Positions 44,671 to 53,232 of a DNA stretch of 64,000 nt are shown here, one piece after another; the first letter of the stretch is position 1, and each line of letters starts with the position of its first letter. Source of the DNA: Ensifer sp. IC4062. Its GTDB lineage: Bacteria; Pseudomonadota; Alphaproteobacteria; Rhizobiales; Rhizobiaceae. The translations under genes and the position numbers were made by a program. A model generated the notes under the pieces. The model did not search any database. It worked only from the letters and a program-made list of their open reading frames with translations, and was not told the DNA's origin. The stretch covers positions 1-64,000 of the forward strand of contig NZ_JADYVD010000036.1 in the NCBI RefSeq assembly GCF_020193575.1. Direction: 5' to 3'.

Positions 44671-45576
44671 CTATCGGCCTGACGTCGTCGCTGCGCGATC
44701 GAAAGCGCTTGCCAAGGCTTCGAATTTCACGGCTTGCCAGAAGGCATATTCCTCGACCAAGCGTTCGCTTAGCCAGAACTGGCCGCGTGTGCCACCATCC
44801 GATCTGCCGATGAATCCGGACTTCTCCGCGTTTGAAAACAGGCGGCGGACATGGGTGTTCGATATGGCGTAATGTTCTGCGAGGGCGGCCAGATTGACGC
44901 TGATCCATACTCGTCCGTCCTCTGGAACAAGGCTTGACGGACGCGCCATCAGGTCGTCAAGCAGTATCCCGCCAGACTCCGACCACACGAACACCGCGAC
45001 GCCCTGTGGTGGCTGCGTCCACTTGCTGTCGGTAATCAGGCGCCGCGCGGCGATAGGCTGAGCGTGTTCGAAGATGGCGATGTCAGTCTCGATGCGCTCG
45101 ACTCTCGTTCCTCCGTCCAAGAGGTCGAGCGTTCTCATCTGGCTTTTGAACCAGAGTTGCATCGCATGCTGGCTGATCTCGGTCGGCTCCAGCGGGCGCG
45201 TCCTGCGGGTTCGGCCGCCGCTAGCGGGCCGGAGCAGCTTGTAGGCGAGCAATTCGGCAAGAAATGCCGTTGCGGTGTTTCGGCTCGCTCCGCCGGTCTC
45301 GCGCATCAGTTTCAGCAGGCGTGCCGCGGTAATGCCGGAGTCGGGATCGTTGCGGTCGCGTTCGAGGTGGAGGGCATAGGCCGCCTGCGTGAGTATCCAC
45401 TTCTGTTGGGCCGCGACCATGCGTGCGACACGCGGGAAGAGATCGTTCAGCGAGATGAGGTTGCGTGCGCCGACCTGCAAGGCCGGCCGGAATCCCGGAT
45501 TTTGCAGCAACGCCTCCACCGTGAAACCAGGTGGACTCTTTTGCTGAACGTTTTCCTTTCCCGCAACCCGCTGCAT
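44671..45576 (-). CDS. Unrecognised protein with two winged-helix-like segments
   Basis: I do not recognise this 301-residue protein. Residues about 60-115 (AARLLKLMRETGGASRNTAT then LLAYKLLRPASGGRTRRTRP) look like a winged helix with a basic wing. Residues about 220-270 (LAALAEHYAISNTHVRRLFS then AEKSGFIGRSDGG) look like a second helix-turn-helix. The centre holds EHAQPIAARRLITD and an acidic stretch. No signal peptide or membrane segment is visible. It is probably a DNA-binding regulator, but no target is evident. A TTG six codons upstream is an alternative start. A long intergenic region lies before it. Confidence 0.65.
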   Translation of the reverse strand: MQRVAGKENVQQKSPPGFTVEALLQNPGFRPALQVGARNLISLNDLFPRVARMVAAQQKWILTQAAYALHLERDRNDPDSGITAARLLKLMRETGGASRNTATAFLAELLAYKLLRPASGGRTRRTRPLEPTEISQHAMQLWFKSQMRTLDLLDGGTRVERIETDIAIFEHAQPIAARRLITDSKWTQPPQGVAVFVWSESGGILLDDLMARPSSLVPEDGRVWISVNLAALAEHYAISNTHVRRLFSNAEKSGFIGRSDGGTRGQFWLSERLVEEYAFWQAVKFEALASAFDRAATTSGR

Positions 45577-46118
45577 CTGCGCGCATGTCCCCAATGGCGC
45601 TGCAACGAAACACGGCCATCGCGTGTTCCGGGCAACACACAGCCTTGCATTGGCAATTCGCTAGCATTTCAACCTTGCGCTTAACGTGCAAGTTCATTGT
45701 TTGTTTTTGACGAAGTTCCACGCGCTGCTCACGCCGTAGCGGCGGATGTGTTCAATGATCGAGAGCTCGTCATGTTCTCGTGATCCCGCTCTATCGCGGG
45801 CCGGCTTGCAGGCGACTGTATCAGCCACTCCAGAATGGAGAACGCAGCGGTCCTGACAGTCATGGCGCCGCATCTCTAATACCCTGCATTCTTAGGGTGC
45901 GCCTCAAAGGTTAATTATTTGATACTCCAATAAGTTGCAAGCACGGTGAAGCGGTTTTCTGCCCGCGAGCTGGTGATGCGCGGAAGAGCGGCTGCGGTGC
46001 TTCAAATACTAGAGCGATCTTTTGCGCGTCTAACTAGACGCGCCACGCTGTAGTTACCGCGCCGCGGACGGCGGGACGGCGACCCCCGGGGCGGGCGCAC
46101 CCCGACCGTCGGGGGAGT
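45577..46118. other. Long intergenic region between two minus-strand genes
   Basis: About 540 bases with no open frame of note. It contains the promoter of the two-winged-helix gene, a RIME-type repeat near 46000-46054 and a GC-rich hairpin candidate at 46084-46120 that could end the downstream phosphoglycerol transferase transcript. The stretch 45880-45960 is AT-richer than its surroundings. No RNA gene was recognised. Confidence 0.45.
45997..46054 (-). repeat. RIME1-like repeat, partial copy
   Basis: GGTGCTTCAAATACTAGAGCG is followed by TTTTGCGCGTCTAACTAGAC and GCGCCACGCTGTAG. The palindrome GCGCGTCTA-AC-TAGACGCGC (46024-46043) is perfect over nine pairs. Only the GC-palindrome half of the element is present. 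Confidence 0.65.
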
Positions 46119-48059
46119 TCAGGAGCCGACGGGGAAGAGTTCGGCGTGGGACTTGAAGAAGCGCTCCGTGCTGAACCGCTTGCCGAACATCATGTCGTGC
46201 TGCAGGAACCGGTAATCGCGCAGCGACGCGGGTATTTTCGGCCGCCGCGACCACTCCGCGATGTCCTTGCCGTTCTTGCGGATCACCATGTAGCGGTCGA
46301 CGACGCGATACTGCTCGTAAACCTTGCCCAGGAAGCCGGTGTAATAGGGGTGCTCGTAGCCGGCCTGCTTCAGGATCTGATAGGAAAGGAAGGCCGGGCT
46401 GATCGTTCCGATGTTCTTTTTCGGACCCGTCTTGTTCGACCAGACGACGAGCGGCGTTTCGTGCTGCGCCTTCATCTGCTCCTTCGAGCCCTTACGCGAG
46501 GCGGTCACGTCGTCCATGTAACCGGTGTTGGTGTAGACCGTGTTGAGCGGCGGCAGATGATCGCCGAAAAGCACGATGATCGTTTCGCGGTCGCGCTTCC
46601 TCGCCCAGTCCATCAACATCTTCAAGCTGTCGTCCGCCTCCTTGATACCCTGAGCATAAGTGGCAAGCACCTGGCGGTCGCCTTCGGGAAGATTGCCTTC
46701 GACCTTGATCGTGTTCTTCGCGTAGCGGTTCGGCTCATAGGGACCATGGCCCTGCAGCGTTACCGTGAAGAAGAAGAAAGGGTCTTCCATGGCATCCGCC
46801 TGGCGGATGATTTCCTTCATCAGCGATTCGTCAGACGCGAAGATCCCGCGCTTCTGCATCGCCGGCAAGTTCTCCTCCGAGCGGAACGTGTCGAAACCGA
46901 AGGCCTTGTAGACGGCCGTGCGGTTCCAGAACCAGCCCTGGAAGGGGTGGATAGCGCGCGAGATGTAGCCTTCGCTACGGAAGAACGTAGCGAGCGAGGG
47001 AATCGGATTGCGGATATATTGCTGGTAGGGAATGCTGCCATAGGGCAGGAAGGCATTCGAAAAGCCGGTCAGCGCCTCGAATTCGACATTGGCGGTCATG
47101 CCGCCGAATTCCGGCGAGAAGACGTTGCCCGCCTGCATTTCACGGACCGTCGGCATCGGGTCGGACGAAAACTTCACATTCGGCAATCGGGTCGGATCCC
47201 AGAAAGATTCGCTCATGACCACGATCACGTCCGGCTTGCCGCGATGCGTCGTTCCGGCGGGCAACGGCTTGACCGGAATGCGGTCGATAGCATCTGCCAT
47301 GTAACCCGCCGGCGCGTTGACGTTGGCCATCGGCAGGTTGATCGCGAAGGCGAGCGCAAAGCCGTTGTGACGGTAGTTCTCGGTCTGGTCCCACATGATC
47401 GGGATCACCCGCAACCGGTCGCGGATCCACGAGAACTGGTTGTAATCCATGATGTGCCAGAAGGCGACGAGCAGTGGCAGGGCAAAGCCGACGCGAACGA
47501 GACGCTCCCTGCGCGTCAGCTTGGGAAAGTTCCGCCAGGCATAGCGCAGGAGCAGGCCGATGGTGGCGACCATAGCGATCAGCCCGACCACGACCGCGAC
47601 GGCGGTCCACGGGCGGTCCTTAACAAGGACGGGCATCAACTCCATGATCTGCCGACCGAAAAGGAAATCGGTCGGATAAAGCGGATCGGAGAGGAAGACC
47701 TGCTTCTGCTCGCTGATGAATGCCGGCAGAATTGCGAACGGCACGACAAGGAGGGCCGCCTTGTGCTCGCGACCGAAGAGTGCATCGCCGGCAAGCAGAA
47801 CCAGGAAGAAAACCGCGATCGTCGTCCAGGCCGGACGCATGGGATCGGTGAAATAGGCGACGGTTTCGCCAAAGGACTGGCGCACGATCAGTTCGACCGC
47901 GAATACTAGTGCGCCGGCAATAAAAAAAGAGAACAACGCACTGCGCGTGCCGGCCAGCGCCTTGGCGTTTCTGACGGAGGACCCAGACCTATCGATGAAG
48001 GTCTGGGAGCGTCTCGCGGCGGCGGAATCGATACTGGCCAACGGCGTCTCCAATTTCAT
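46119..48059 (-). CDS. LTA-synthase-family phosphoglycerol transferase
   Basis: This 646-residue membrane enzyme has about five N-terminal helices (residues 40-220) and a sulfatase-fold periplasmic domain (270-560). The metal site VIVVMSESFWDPT near residue 277, the nucleophile Thr in FGGMTANVEFEALTG near 317 and VLFGDHLPPLNT near 500 follow the LtaS/OpgB layout. Gram-negative members transfer phosphoglycerol from phosphatidylglycerol to periplasmic glucans. In rhizobia this would decorate cyclic beta-glucans and release diacylglycerol for DgkA (encoded at 11 kb). The glucan role is inferred; the acceptor is not visible in the sequence. Confidence 0.82.
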   Translation of the reverse strand: MKLETPLASIDSAAARRSQTFIDRSGSSVRNAKALAGTRSALFSFFIAGALVFAVELIVRQSFGETVAYFTDPMRPAWTTIAVFFLVLLAGDALFGREHKAALLVVPFAILPAFISEQKQVFLSDPLYPTDFLFGRQIMELMPVLVKDRPWTAVAVVVGLIAMVATIGLLLRYAWRNFPKLTRRERLVRVGFALPLLVAFWHIMDYNQFSWIRDRLRVIPIMWDQTENYRHNGFALAFAINLPMANVNAPAGYMADAIDRIPVKPLPAGTTHRGKPDVIVVMSESFWDPTRLPNVKFSSDPMPTVREMQAGNVFSPEFGGMTANVEFEALTGFSNAFLPYGSIPYQQYIRNPIPSLATFFRSEGYISRAIHPFQGWFWNRTAVYKAFGFDTFRSEENLPAMQKRGIFASDESLMKEIIRQADAMEDPFFFFTVTLQGHGPYEPNRYAKNTIKVEGNLPEGDRQVLATYAQGIKEADDSLKMLMDWARKRDRETIIVLFGDHLPPLNTVYTNTGYMDDVTASRKGSKEQMKAQHETPLVVWSNKTGPKKNIGTISPAFLSYQILKQAGYEHPYYTGFLGKVYEQYRVVDRYMVIRKNGKDIAEWSRRPKIPASLRDYRFLQHDMMFGKRFSTERFFKSHAELFPVGS

Positions 48060-48307
48060 AAATCTTTCGTCTTACTGTCATACGACTGTCATCTTGAACG
48101 GGGGATGAATGGCTAAACCAGCTAGAATTGTCGCGAGTTCCGCGTGCGCAAAAAGATCCTAGTCTCGCCGCGTAAAGCGCGGGAAATGCAGAATTTTTCG
48201 AATTTTTTGAGTTGATCGCGATTGGCTGTGGGTTTTTTGTCGCGGTATGCGGTAAGAACAGGGCGTACGTCAGACGTATTCGCTGAGATAAGACCACAGG
48301 CCAACCC

Positions 48308-49990
48308 ATGACAGCACAGAACGCCGCACCCTCAACGCTACGGATTGCCGTGGCCCAGCTCAATCCGACGGTCGGAGACATCGCCGGCAATCTGGCGAAG
48401 GCACGCGAGGCGCGCGCGGACGCGGCGCGCCAGGGCGCCGATTTGCTCCTGTTCACCGAACTCTTCATTTCCGGTTACCCGCCGGAAGATCTCGTTCTGA
48501 AACCGGCATTTCTGAAGGCCTGCCTGCAGGCGGTCGAGAGGTTCGCCGCCGATACGGCTGATGAAGGCCCGGGCGTCGTCATCGGCTTTCCCCGTCAGGT
48601 CGGAGCGCTCCGTCACAATTCGATCGCGGTCCTGGACGGGGGCAAGATTATTGCGATCCGCGACAAGGTCGACCTGCCGAACTACGGCGAGTTCGACGAG
48701 AAGCGGGTGTTCGATGCCGGTGGAATGCCCGGTCCCGTCAACTTCCGCGGCGTGCGTATCGGCATACCGATCTGCGAGGACATCTGGGGCGATCTCGGCG
48801 TCTGCGAAACGCTCAAGGAAAGCGGTGCCGAAATCCTGCTTTCCCCCAACGGTTCGCCTTATTACCGCGGCAAGGTAGACGTCCGTCATCAGGTCGTCCT
48901 AAAGCAGGTGATCGAAACGGGTCTGCCGATGATCTATGCAAACCAGCTTGGCGGTCAGGACGAGTTGGTCTTCGACGGTGCGAGCTTCGCCTTCAACGCG
49001 GACAAGTCGCTGGCCTTCCAGATGAGCCAGTTCGAGGAAGCGGTCGCAGTTTCCGAATGGAAGCGAGGTGAGGAGGGATGGGCTTCGTCAAATGGGTTCA
49101 ATTCCCGCCTACCGGGAAGCGATGAGGCGGACTATCGCGCCTGCATGCTGGGACTCAGGGACTACGTCAACAAGAACGGCTTCAAGAATGTCGTGCTCGG
49201 GCTTTCGGGCGGCATCGACTCGGCAATTTGCACGGCGCTCGCCGTCGATGCGCTCGGCGAAGAACGGGTGCGCACCATCATGTTGCCGTACCGATACACC
49301 TCGCAAGAATCACTGAAGGACGCCGAGGCCTGTGCCAAGGCGCTCGGTTGCCGCTACGACATCGTTGCCATCGAAGAGCCGGTCGAGGGCTTCGTCAACG
49401 CGCTCTCCGATGCGTTCGAGGGCACCGAATCCGGAATTACCGAGGAGAATCTCCAGAGCCGTACGCGTGGGACGATCTTGATGGCGATCTCCAACAAGTT
49501 CGGCTCGATGGTGGTGACGACCGGCAACAAGTCCGAAATGTCGGTCGGCTACGCTACGCTCTACGGCGACATGAACGGCGGCTTCAACCCGATCAAGGAT
49601 CTCTACAAGATGCAGGTCTATGCGCTTTCGCGCTGGCGCAACGGTGCGGTGCCGCCGGGTGCACTCGGACCTTCGGGCGAAGTCATCCCGCAGAATATCA
49701 TCGACAAGGCGCCATCTGCCGAACTTCGGCCGAACCAGACCGACCAGGACTCGTTGCCGCCCTATCCGGTGCTCGACGACATTCTGGAATGTCTGGTGGA
49801 AAAGGAGATGGGCACGGAGGAGATCGTCGCTCGCGGCCATGACGAGGCGACGGTCCACCGGATTGAGCACCTGCTCTATATCGCGGAATACAAACGCCGC
49901 CAGTCGGCGCCGGGTGTGAAGATCACAAAAAAGAATTTCGGCCGCGACCGGCGCTATCCGATCACAAACCGCTTCCGGGACAGGGGATGA
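48308..49990 (+). CDS. nadE: Glutamine-dependent NAD+ synthetase
   Basis: This 560-residue two-domain enzyme completes NAD synthesis from nicotinate adenine dinucleotide. The N-terminal nitrilase-type glutaminase domain (residues 1-270) has Glu in LLLFTELFISGYPPEDL near 50 and the catalytic Cys in GIPICEDIWGD near 158. The C-terminal synthetase has the ATP-binding loop VLGLSGGIDSAICTALAVDA near 297 and TTGNKSEMSVGYATLYGDM near 400. Its stop overlaps the start of the beta-propeller gene. Length is typical of the glutamine-using form. Confidence 0.95.
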   Translation: MTAQNAAPSTLRIAVAQLNPTVGDIAGNLAKAREARADAARQGADLLLFTELFISGYPPEDLVLKPAFLKACLQAVERFAADTADEGPGVVIGFPRQVGALRHNSIAVLDGGKIIAIRDKVDLPNYGEFDEKRVFDAGGMPGPVNFRGVRIGIPICEDIWGDLGVCETLKESGAEILLSPNGSPYYRGKVDVRHQVVLKQVIETGLPMIYANQLGGQDELVFDGASFAFNADKSLAFQMSQFEEAVAVSEWKRGEEGWASSNGFNSRLPGSDEADYRACMLGLRDYVNKNGFKNVVLGLSGGIDSAICTALAVDALGEERVRTIMLPYRYTSQESLKDAEACAKALGCRYDIVAIEEPVEGFVNALSDAFEGTESGITEENLQSRTRGTILMAISNKFGSMVVTTGNKSEMSVGYATLYGDMNGGFNPIKDLYKMQVYALSRWRNGAVPPGALGPSGEVIPQNIIDKAPSAELRPNQTDQDSLPPYPVLDDILECLVEKEMGTEEIVARGHDEATVHRIEHLLYIAEYKRRQSAPGVKITKKNFGRDRRYPITNRFRDRG

Positions 49991-49992
49991 TC

Positions 49993-50817
49993 ATGCGCAG
50001 TTCGGTGGAGATCTTCGACCTTGCGACCGGCAAGACGCGCATCGTGTGGCAGACGGAGCGGCTCGTCGAGGCACCGAACTGGTCACCGGACGGCAAATTC
50101 CTCATCATCAACGGCGACGGCAGGCTTTATCGGCTTGCCTTCGACGGCTCCGAGCCGACAGAAATCGACACAGGTTTCGCCCGGCTCTGCAACAACGATC
50201 ACGGAATCTCGTCTGATGATCGTAGGATCGCGATCAGCGACAAGACGGAATTCGGCAAATCGGCGATCTATCTGCTCCCGGCCGAGGGTGGCACGCCGCG
50301 GCTCGTCACCCGCAATCTGCCGTCCTATTGGCACGGCTGGTCGCCGGACGGACGTACATTGAGCTATTGCGGAATCCGCGATCAGATCTTCGACATATAC
50401 ACGATCTCGGTTGACGGCGGCGAGGAGCGCCGCTTGACCCACGGCGAAGGCCGCAACGACGGGCCGGACTGGTCGCCGGACGGCCAGTGGATCTATTTTA
50501 ATTCCAGCCGCTCGGGCCACATGCAGATCTGGCGGATACGGCCGGACGGCAGCGATGTGCAACGCATCACCGACAGCCCCTATGGCGACTGGTTTCCGCA
50601 TCCCTCGCCGGATGGCCAGTACCTGCTGGTGCTCTCCTATGACGGCGACGTCGTCGACCATCCGCGCGATCTTGACGTCAGGCTTCGCCTGATGGACCCG
50701 GAGGGTGGCAACGCGCGGACGCTGTTCGAGCTGTTCGGCGGGCAGGGGACGATGAATGTCCCGAACTGGTCGCCGACGGGCGAGGCATTTGCGTTCGTGC
50801 GATACCAGCCGGAGTGA
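49993..50817 (+). CDS. TolB-like beta-propeller protein
   Basis: This protein of about 274 residues is built from six WD40-like/TolB propeller blades. The repeated core NWSPDG or WSPDG recurs at roughly residues 28, 116, 162 and 252, with variants between. It has no signal peptide, so it should stay in the cytoplasm, unlike TolB. Its start lies at the nadE stop, within the coupling distance for translation, and AGGGG supports the ATG at 49993. It may assist a partner protein or bind a small ligand; a link to NAD metabolism is only suggested by position. Confidence 0.8.
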   Translation: MRSSVEIFDLATGKTRIVWQTERLVEAPNWSPDGKFLIINGDGRLYRLAFDGSEPTEIDTGFARLCNNDHGISSDDRRIAISDKTEFGKSAIYLLPAEGGTPRLVTRNLPSYWHGWSPDGRTLSYCGIRDQIFDIYTISVDGGEERRLTHGEGRNDGPDWSPDGQWIYFNSSRSGHMQIWRIRPDGSDVQRITDSPYGDWFPHPSPDGQYLLVLSYDGDVVDHPRDLDVRLRLMDPEGGNARTLFELFGGQGTMNVPNWSPTGEAFAFVRYQPE

Positions 50818-50846
50818 TCCCCGCATAGACGCCTCTGACGGCTGCC

Positions 50847-51869
50847 TCAGGCTGCCGGCAGATTATAGGGCGTGATCACCTCGACCGCGGAAAGGCGTTG
50901 GCTTCCGGAGACGGCAAGAGCCGTCCTTCTCCCCATAATGGCCCGAAACGCCGTACGCGCGTCTGTCTTCAAGTCGTGATGCAGGACGAAATGCACGCGT
51001 CCGTCCCTCAGGAGTTCTAGATTATCCTCATCGAGATCATGAGCGACGAAGAGTGCGCAAGTGCGGTCGAGTTGATGGAAAGCGGCAAGCACGGCTCGGT
51101 TTCCTCCGCCGATCGAATAGGCGGCGTTGATCTCGGGATTGCTCGTTAGCGCATGGAGGGCGAGGGCGCCGGTTTCTTCGTTCTTACCAAAACCCTCGCT
51201 AATCTCGACGATACCAATCAAAGGGTAGCGCTCGCGCAATATCCGGCGGAAACCGATCTCCCGTTCCTCCTCTCCACGGAAGCGGCTGCTCGAGATCGTG
51301 ACCAACACGGTGGCCGCCTGATCGGCGAAGCGCTCGCCGATCAGATAGGCGGCGGTCTCGCCCGCCGCACGGTTGTCGGCCCCCGCATAGGCCGTTCTGG
51401 TGGAGTGTGGAAGATCGGTGACGAGTGTCACCACCGCTATGCCCGCGCTTTCGAGCCGCGCCACGGCAGCGATCACTTCGGGCACATCCGGTGCCTTGAG
51501 GACGACGCCGTCAGTGCCGCGCAGGCGGATCCGGTCGAGCAGTTGAGCGATCTCCTGCGCGCGCATCGTTTCCGCGAAATGAAAGCGGCAGCGGAAGATC
51601 GTCGGCACGAAGGTCGTCGCTTCGTTTTCGAAAGCGCGTCGCACGGCGTCGGTAAAGCGCTCCGGCGCTTCCATGACCACGTCGATTGCATACTTCCGCC
51701 CCTGGATCTCCATACCGGCCTGCTGCTTCTCAAGCTCGCGGATCGCCGCCTTGACACGGGCTATCGTCTGCGGGCGAACACCCGCCCGATCATTGAGCAC
51801 CCGATCGACCGTCGCTGTGCTCACGCCTGCTTGGAATGCGATATCCTTGACGAGAAACGGATGCGCCAC
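50847..51869 (-). CDS. LacI-family transcriptional regulator
   Basis: This 340-residue regulator has an N-terminal helix-turn-helix VKDIAFQAGVSTATVDRVLN (residues 7-26) with the hinge RPQTIARVKAAIRELE, and a sugar-binding-protein-like effector domain with GTDGVVLKAPDVPEV near 113 and YAGADNRAAGETAAYLIGE near 154. The VDRVLN variant of the hinge-side motif is found in a rhizobial subgroup. It is divergent from the phytanoyl-CoA dioxygenase/SDR genes and probably controls them. The inducer is unknown, but the family usually senses a sugar or polyol. Confidence 0.9.
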   Translation of the reverse strand: MAHPFLVKDIAFQAGVSTATVDRVLNDRAGVRPQTIARVKAAIRELEKQQAGMEIQGRKYAIDVVMEAPERFTDAVRRAFENEATTFVPTIFRCRFHFAETMRAQEIAQLLDRIRLRGTDGVVLKAPDVPEVIAAVARLESAGIAVVTLVTDLPHSTRTAYAGADNRAAGETAAYLIGERFADQAATVLVTISSSRFRGEEEREIGFRRILRERYPLIGIVEISEGFGKNEETGALALHALTSNPEINAAYSIGGGNRAVLAAFHQLDRTCALFVAHDLDEDNLELLRDGRVHFVLHHDLKTDARTAFRAIMGRRTALAVSGSQRLSAVEVITPYNLPAA

Positions 51870-51966
51870 GACAAGCCTCGTGATGGTTTTTTGATGGATT
51901 CCTGCTCTATATCAAGTCCGGGCGAGACGTATAGTCGGTATCACCGTTTCTCGAGGAGGAGACCCG
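51870..51966. promoter_or_regulatory. Divergent promoter region of the LacI/PhyH locus
   Basis: This 97-bp gap serves both divergent genes. GAGACG and CGTTTCTC form an imperfect dyad at about 51924-51953 that could be the LacI-type operator, and TATAGT lies between the arms. GAGGAGGAG just before 51967 is a strong ribosome-binding site. The operator assignment is tentative. Confidence 0.4.
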
Positions 51967-53160
51967 ATGAAGACCGACAACACGGCGAGGAGGCGCGCCG
52001 AATGCGTATGGCTGACCGAGGAGTCCTGCAGCATCGAGGCGTTTCGCGCAGAGGTCGAGCGCCGCACCAACCCGGCCGACTATCCGCATGCGGCCGATTG
52101 CCAGAAGAACATCCTTATTTATGACAGCGCGAGCCTCATTGCCGAGTGCAGGACGGAAGACGGTCGGCGCGCAGCTCTGGCGGAGATTTGCGAGGTGTTG
52201 GCCGAAGGGCCGGGCGTTGCTGTGTTCAAGCGTGCCTTTACCGATACGAGCGTTATCGACGAGGCAAGCGGTATCTTCGACGAGATCATCAAGGAACAAC
52301 GCCGCACGAACAGTGGTGGCGGCGACCATTTCGCCAAGCCCGGCGCCAACGACCGCATCTGGAATTCACTGGAGAAACATTGCCTGCGCGCTCCCGAAAA
52401 TTTCGCGGCCTACTACGGCAACGCGGTCATCGCGCTCGTCAGCGAAGCCTGGCTCGGGCCGAACTACCAGATGACCGCACAGGTCAACCGCGTCAATCCC
52501 GGCGGTGCGGCACAGTCGGCGCATCGGGACTATCACCTCGGCTTCCAGACGCCGGCGGTCATCGAGCAATATCCGGCACATGTCCACAAGCTCTCGCCAG
52601 TACTGACTTTGCAAGGTGCCGTTGCGCATTGCGACATGCCGCTCGAAAGCGGGCCGACCTTGTTCCTGCCCTACAGCCAGAGCTATGTGCCCGGCTATCT
52701 CGCGCTGAACAGGCCGGAGTTCAAGGCATACTTCGATGAGAACCACGTCCAGCTTCCGCTTGAGAAGGGCGACGCGGTGTTCTTCAATCCAGCGCTCTTC
52801 CATGCCGCCGGTACCAACCGCTCGGCAGACATCAAGCGCGTCGCAAATCTTCTCCAGGTATCCTCCGCCTTCGGACGCACCATGGAAACAGTCGATAGAG
52901 AGCGAATGTGCGCCGCGCTCTATCCAGCCCTGAAGACCCTTGCAGCCGACGGAATGCTCTCGGCCGACGAGATCGCCAACGCGATTGCTTCCTGCGCCGA
53001 AGGCTATTCGTTCCCGACCAATCTCGATCGCGACCCGCCGATCGGGGGCCTGGCGCCGAAGACGCAGGCCCAGTTGATGCATGAAGCGCTAGCGTCCGGT
53101 TGGGAGATCAGAGCCTTCGTGGAGGCGCTGGCCGCGCTGGCGGAGAAAAAGAGAAGCTGA
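51967..53160 (+). CDS. Phytanoyl-CoA dioxygenase-family oxygenase
   Basis: This 397-residue Fe(II)/2-oxoglutarate-type oxygenase has the double-stranded beta-helix iron site AHRDYHLGF (His187, Asp189) and the distal His in PALFHAAGTNRS near 279, with an Arg in the following RVANLLQ likely to bind 2-oxoglutarate. The C-terminal 100 residues are helical and outside the core domain. The substrate is unknown; bacterial relatives hydroxylate diverse small molecules. It begins a short locus with an SDR gene 72 bases downstream, under a divergent LacI-type regulator. Confidence 0.85.
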   Translation: MKTDNTARRRAECVWLTEESCSIEAFRAEVERRTNPADYPHAADCQKNILIYDSASLIAECRTEDGRRAALAEICEVLAEGPGVAVFKRAFTDTSVIDEASGIFDEIIKEQRRTNSGGGDHFAKPGANDRIWNSLEKHCLRAPENFAAYYGNAVIALVSEAWLGPNYQMTAQVNRVNPGGAAQSAHRDYHLGFQTPAVIEQYPAHVHKLSPVLTLQGAVAHCDMPLESGPTLFLPYSQSYVPGYLALNRPEFKAYFDENHVQLPLEKGDAVFFNPALFHAAGTNRSADIKRVANLLQVSSAFGRTMETVDRERMCAALYPALKTLAADGMLSADEIANAIASCAEGYSFPTNLDRDPPIGGLAPKTQAQLMHEALASGWEIRAFVEALAALAEKKRS

Positions 53161-53232
53161 GGAACGCCACTGAGCGATACTCTCGGTGCCTCGCGCGCGG
53201 GAGCTTGGAAGCGAAAATAGAGGAGCAGTTAC

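Noticed and set aside
44671-45576. Plasmid replication initiator (RepC-like).
   Set aside because: The two winged-helix-like parts fit loosely, but there are no partition genes, iterons or other plasmid features nearby.
46146-47909. A 587-codon open frame opposite the phosphoglycerol transferase gene.
   Set aside because: High GC content removes stops from the opposite strand. The product is Arg/His/Asp-rich with no domain, whereas the minus-strand gene has clear catalytic motifs.
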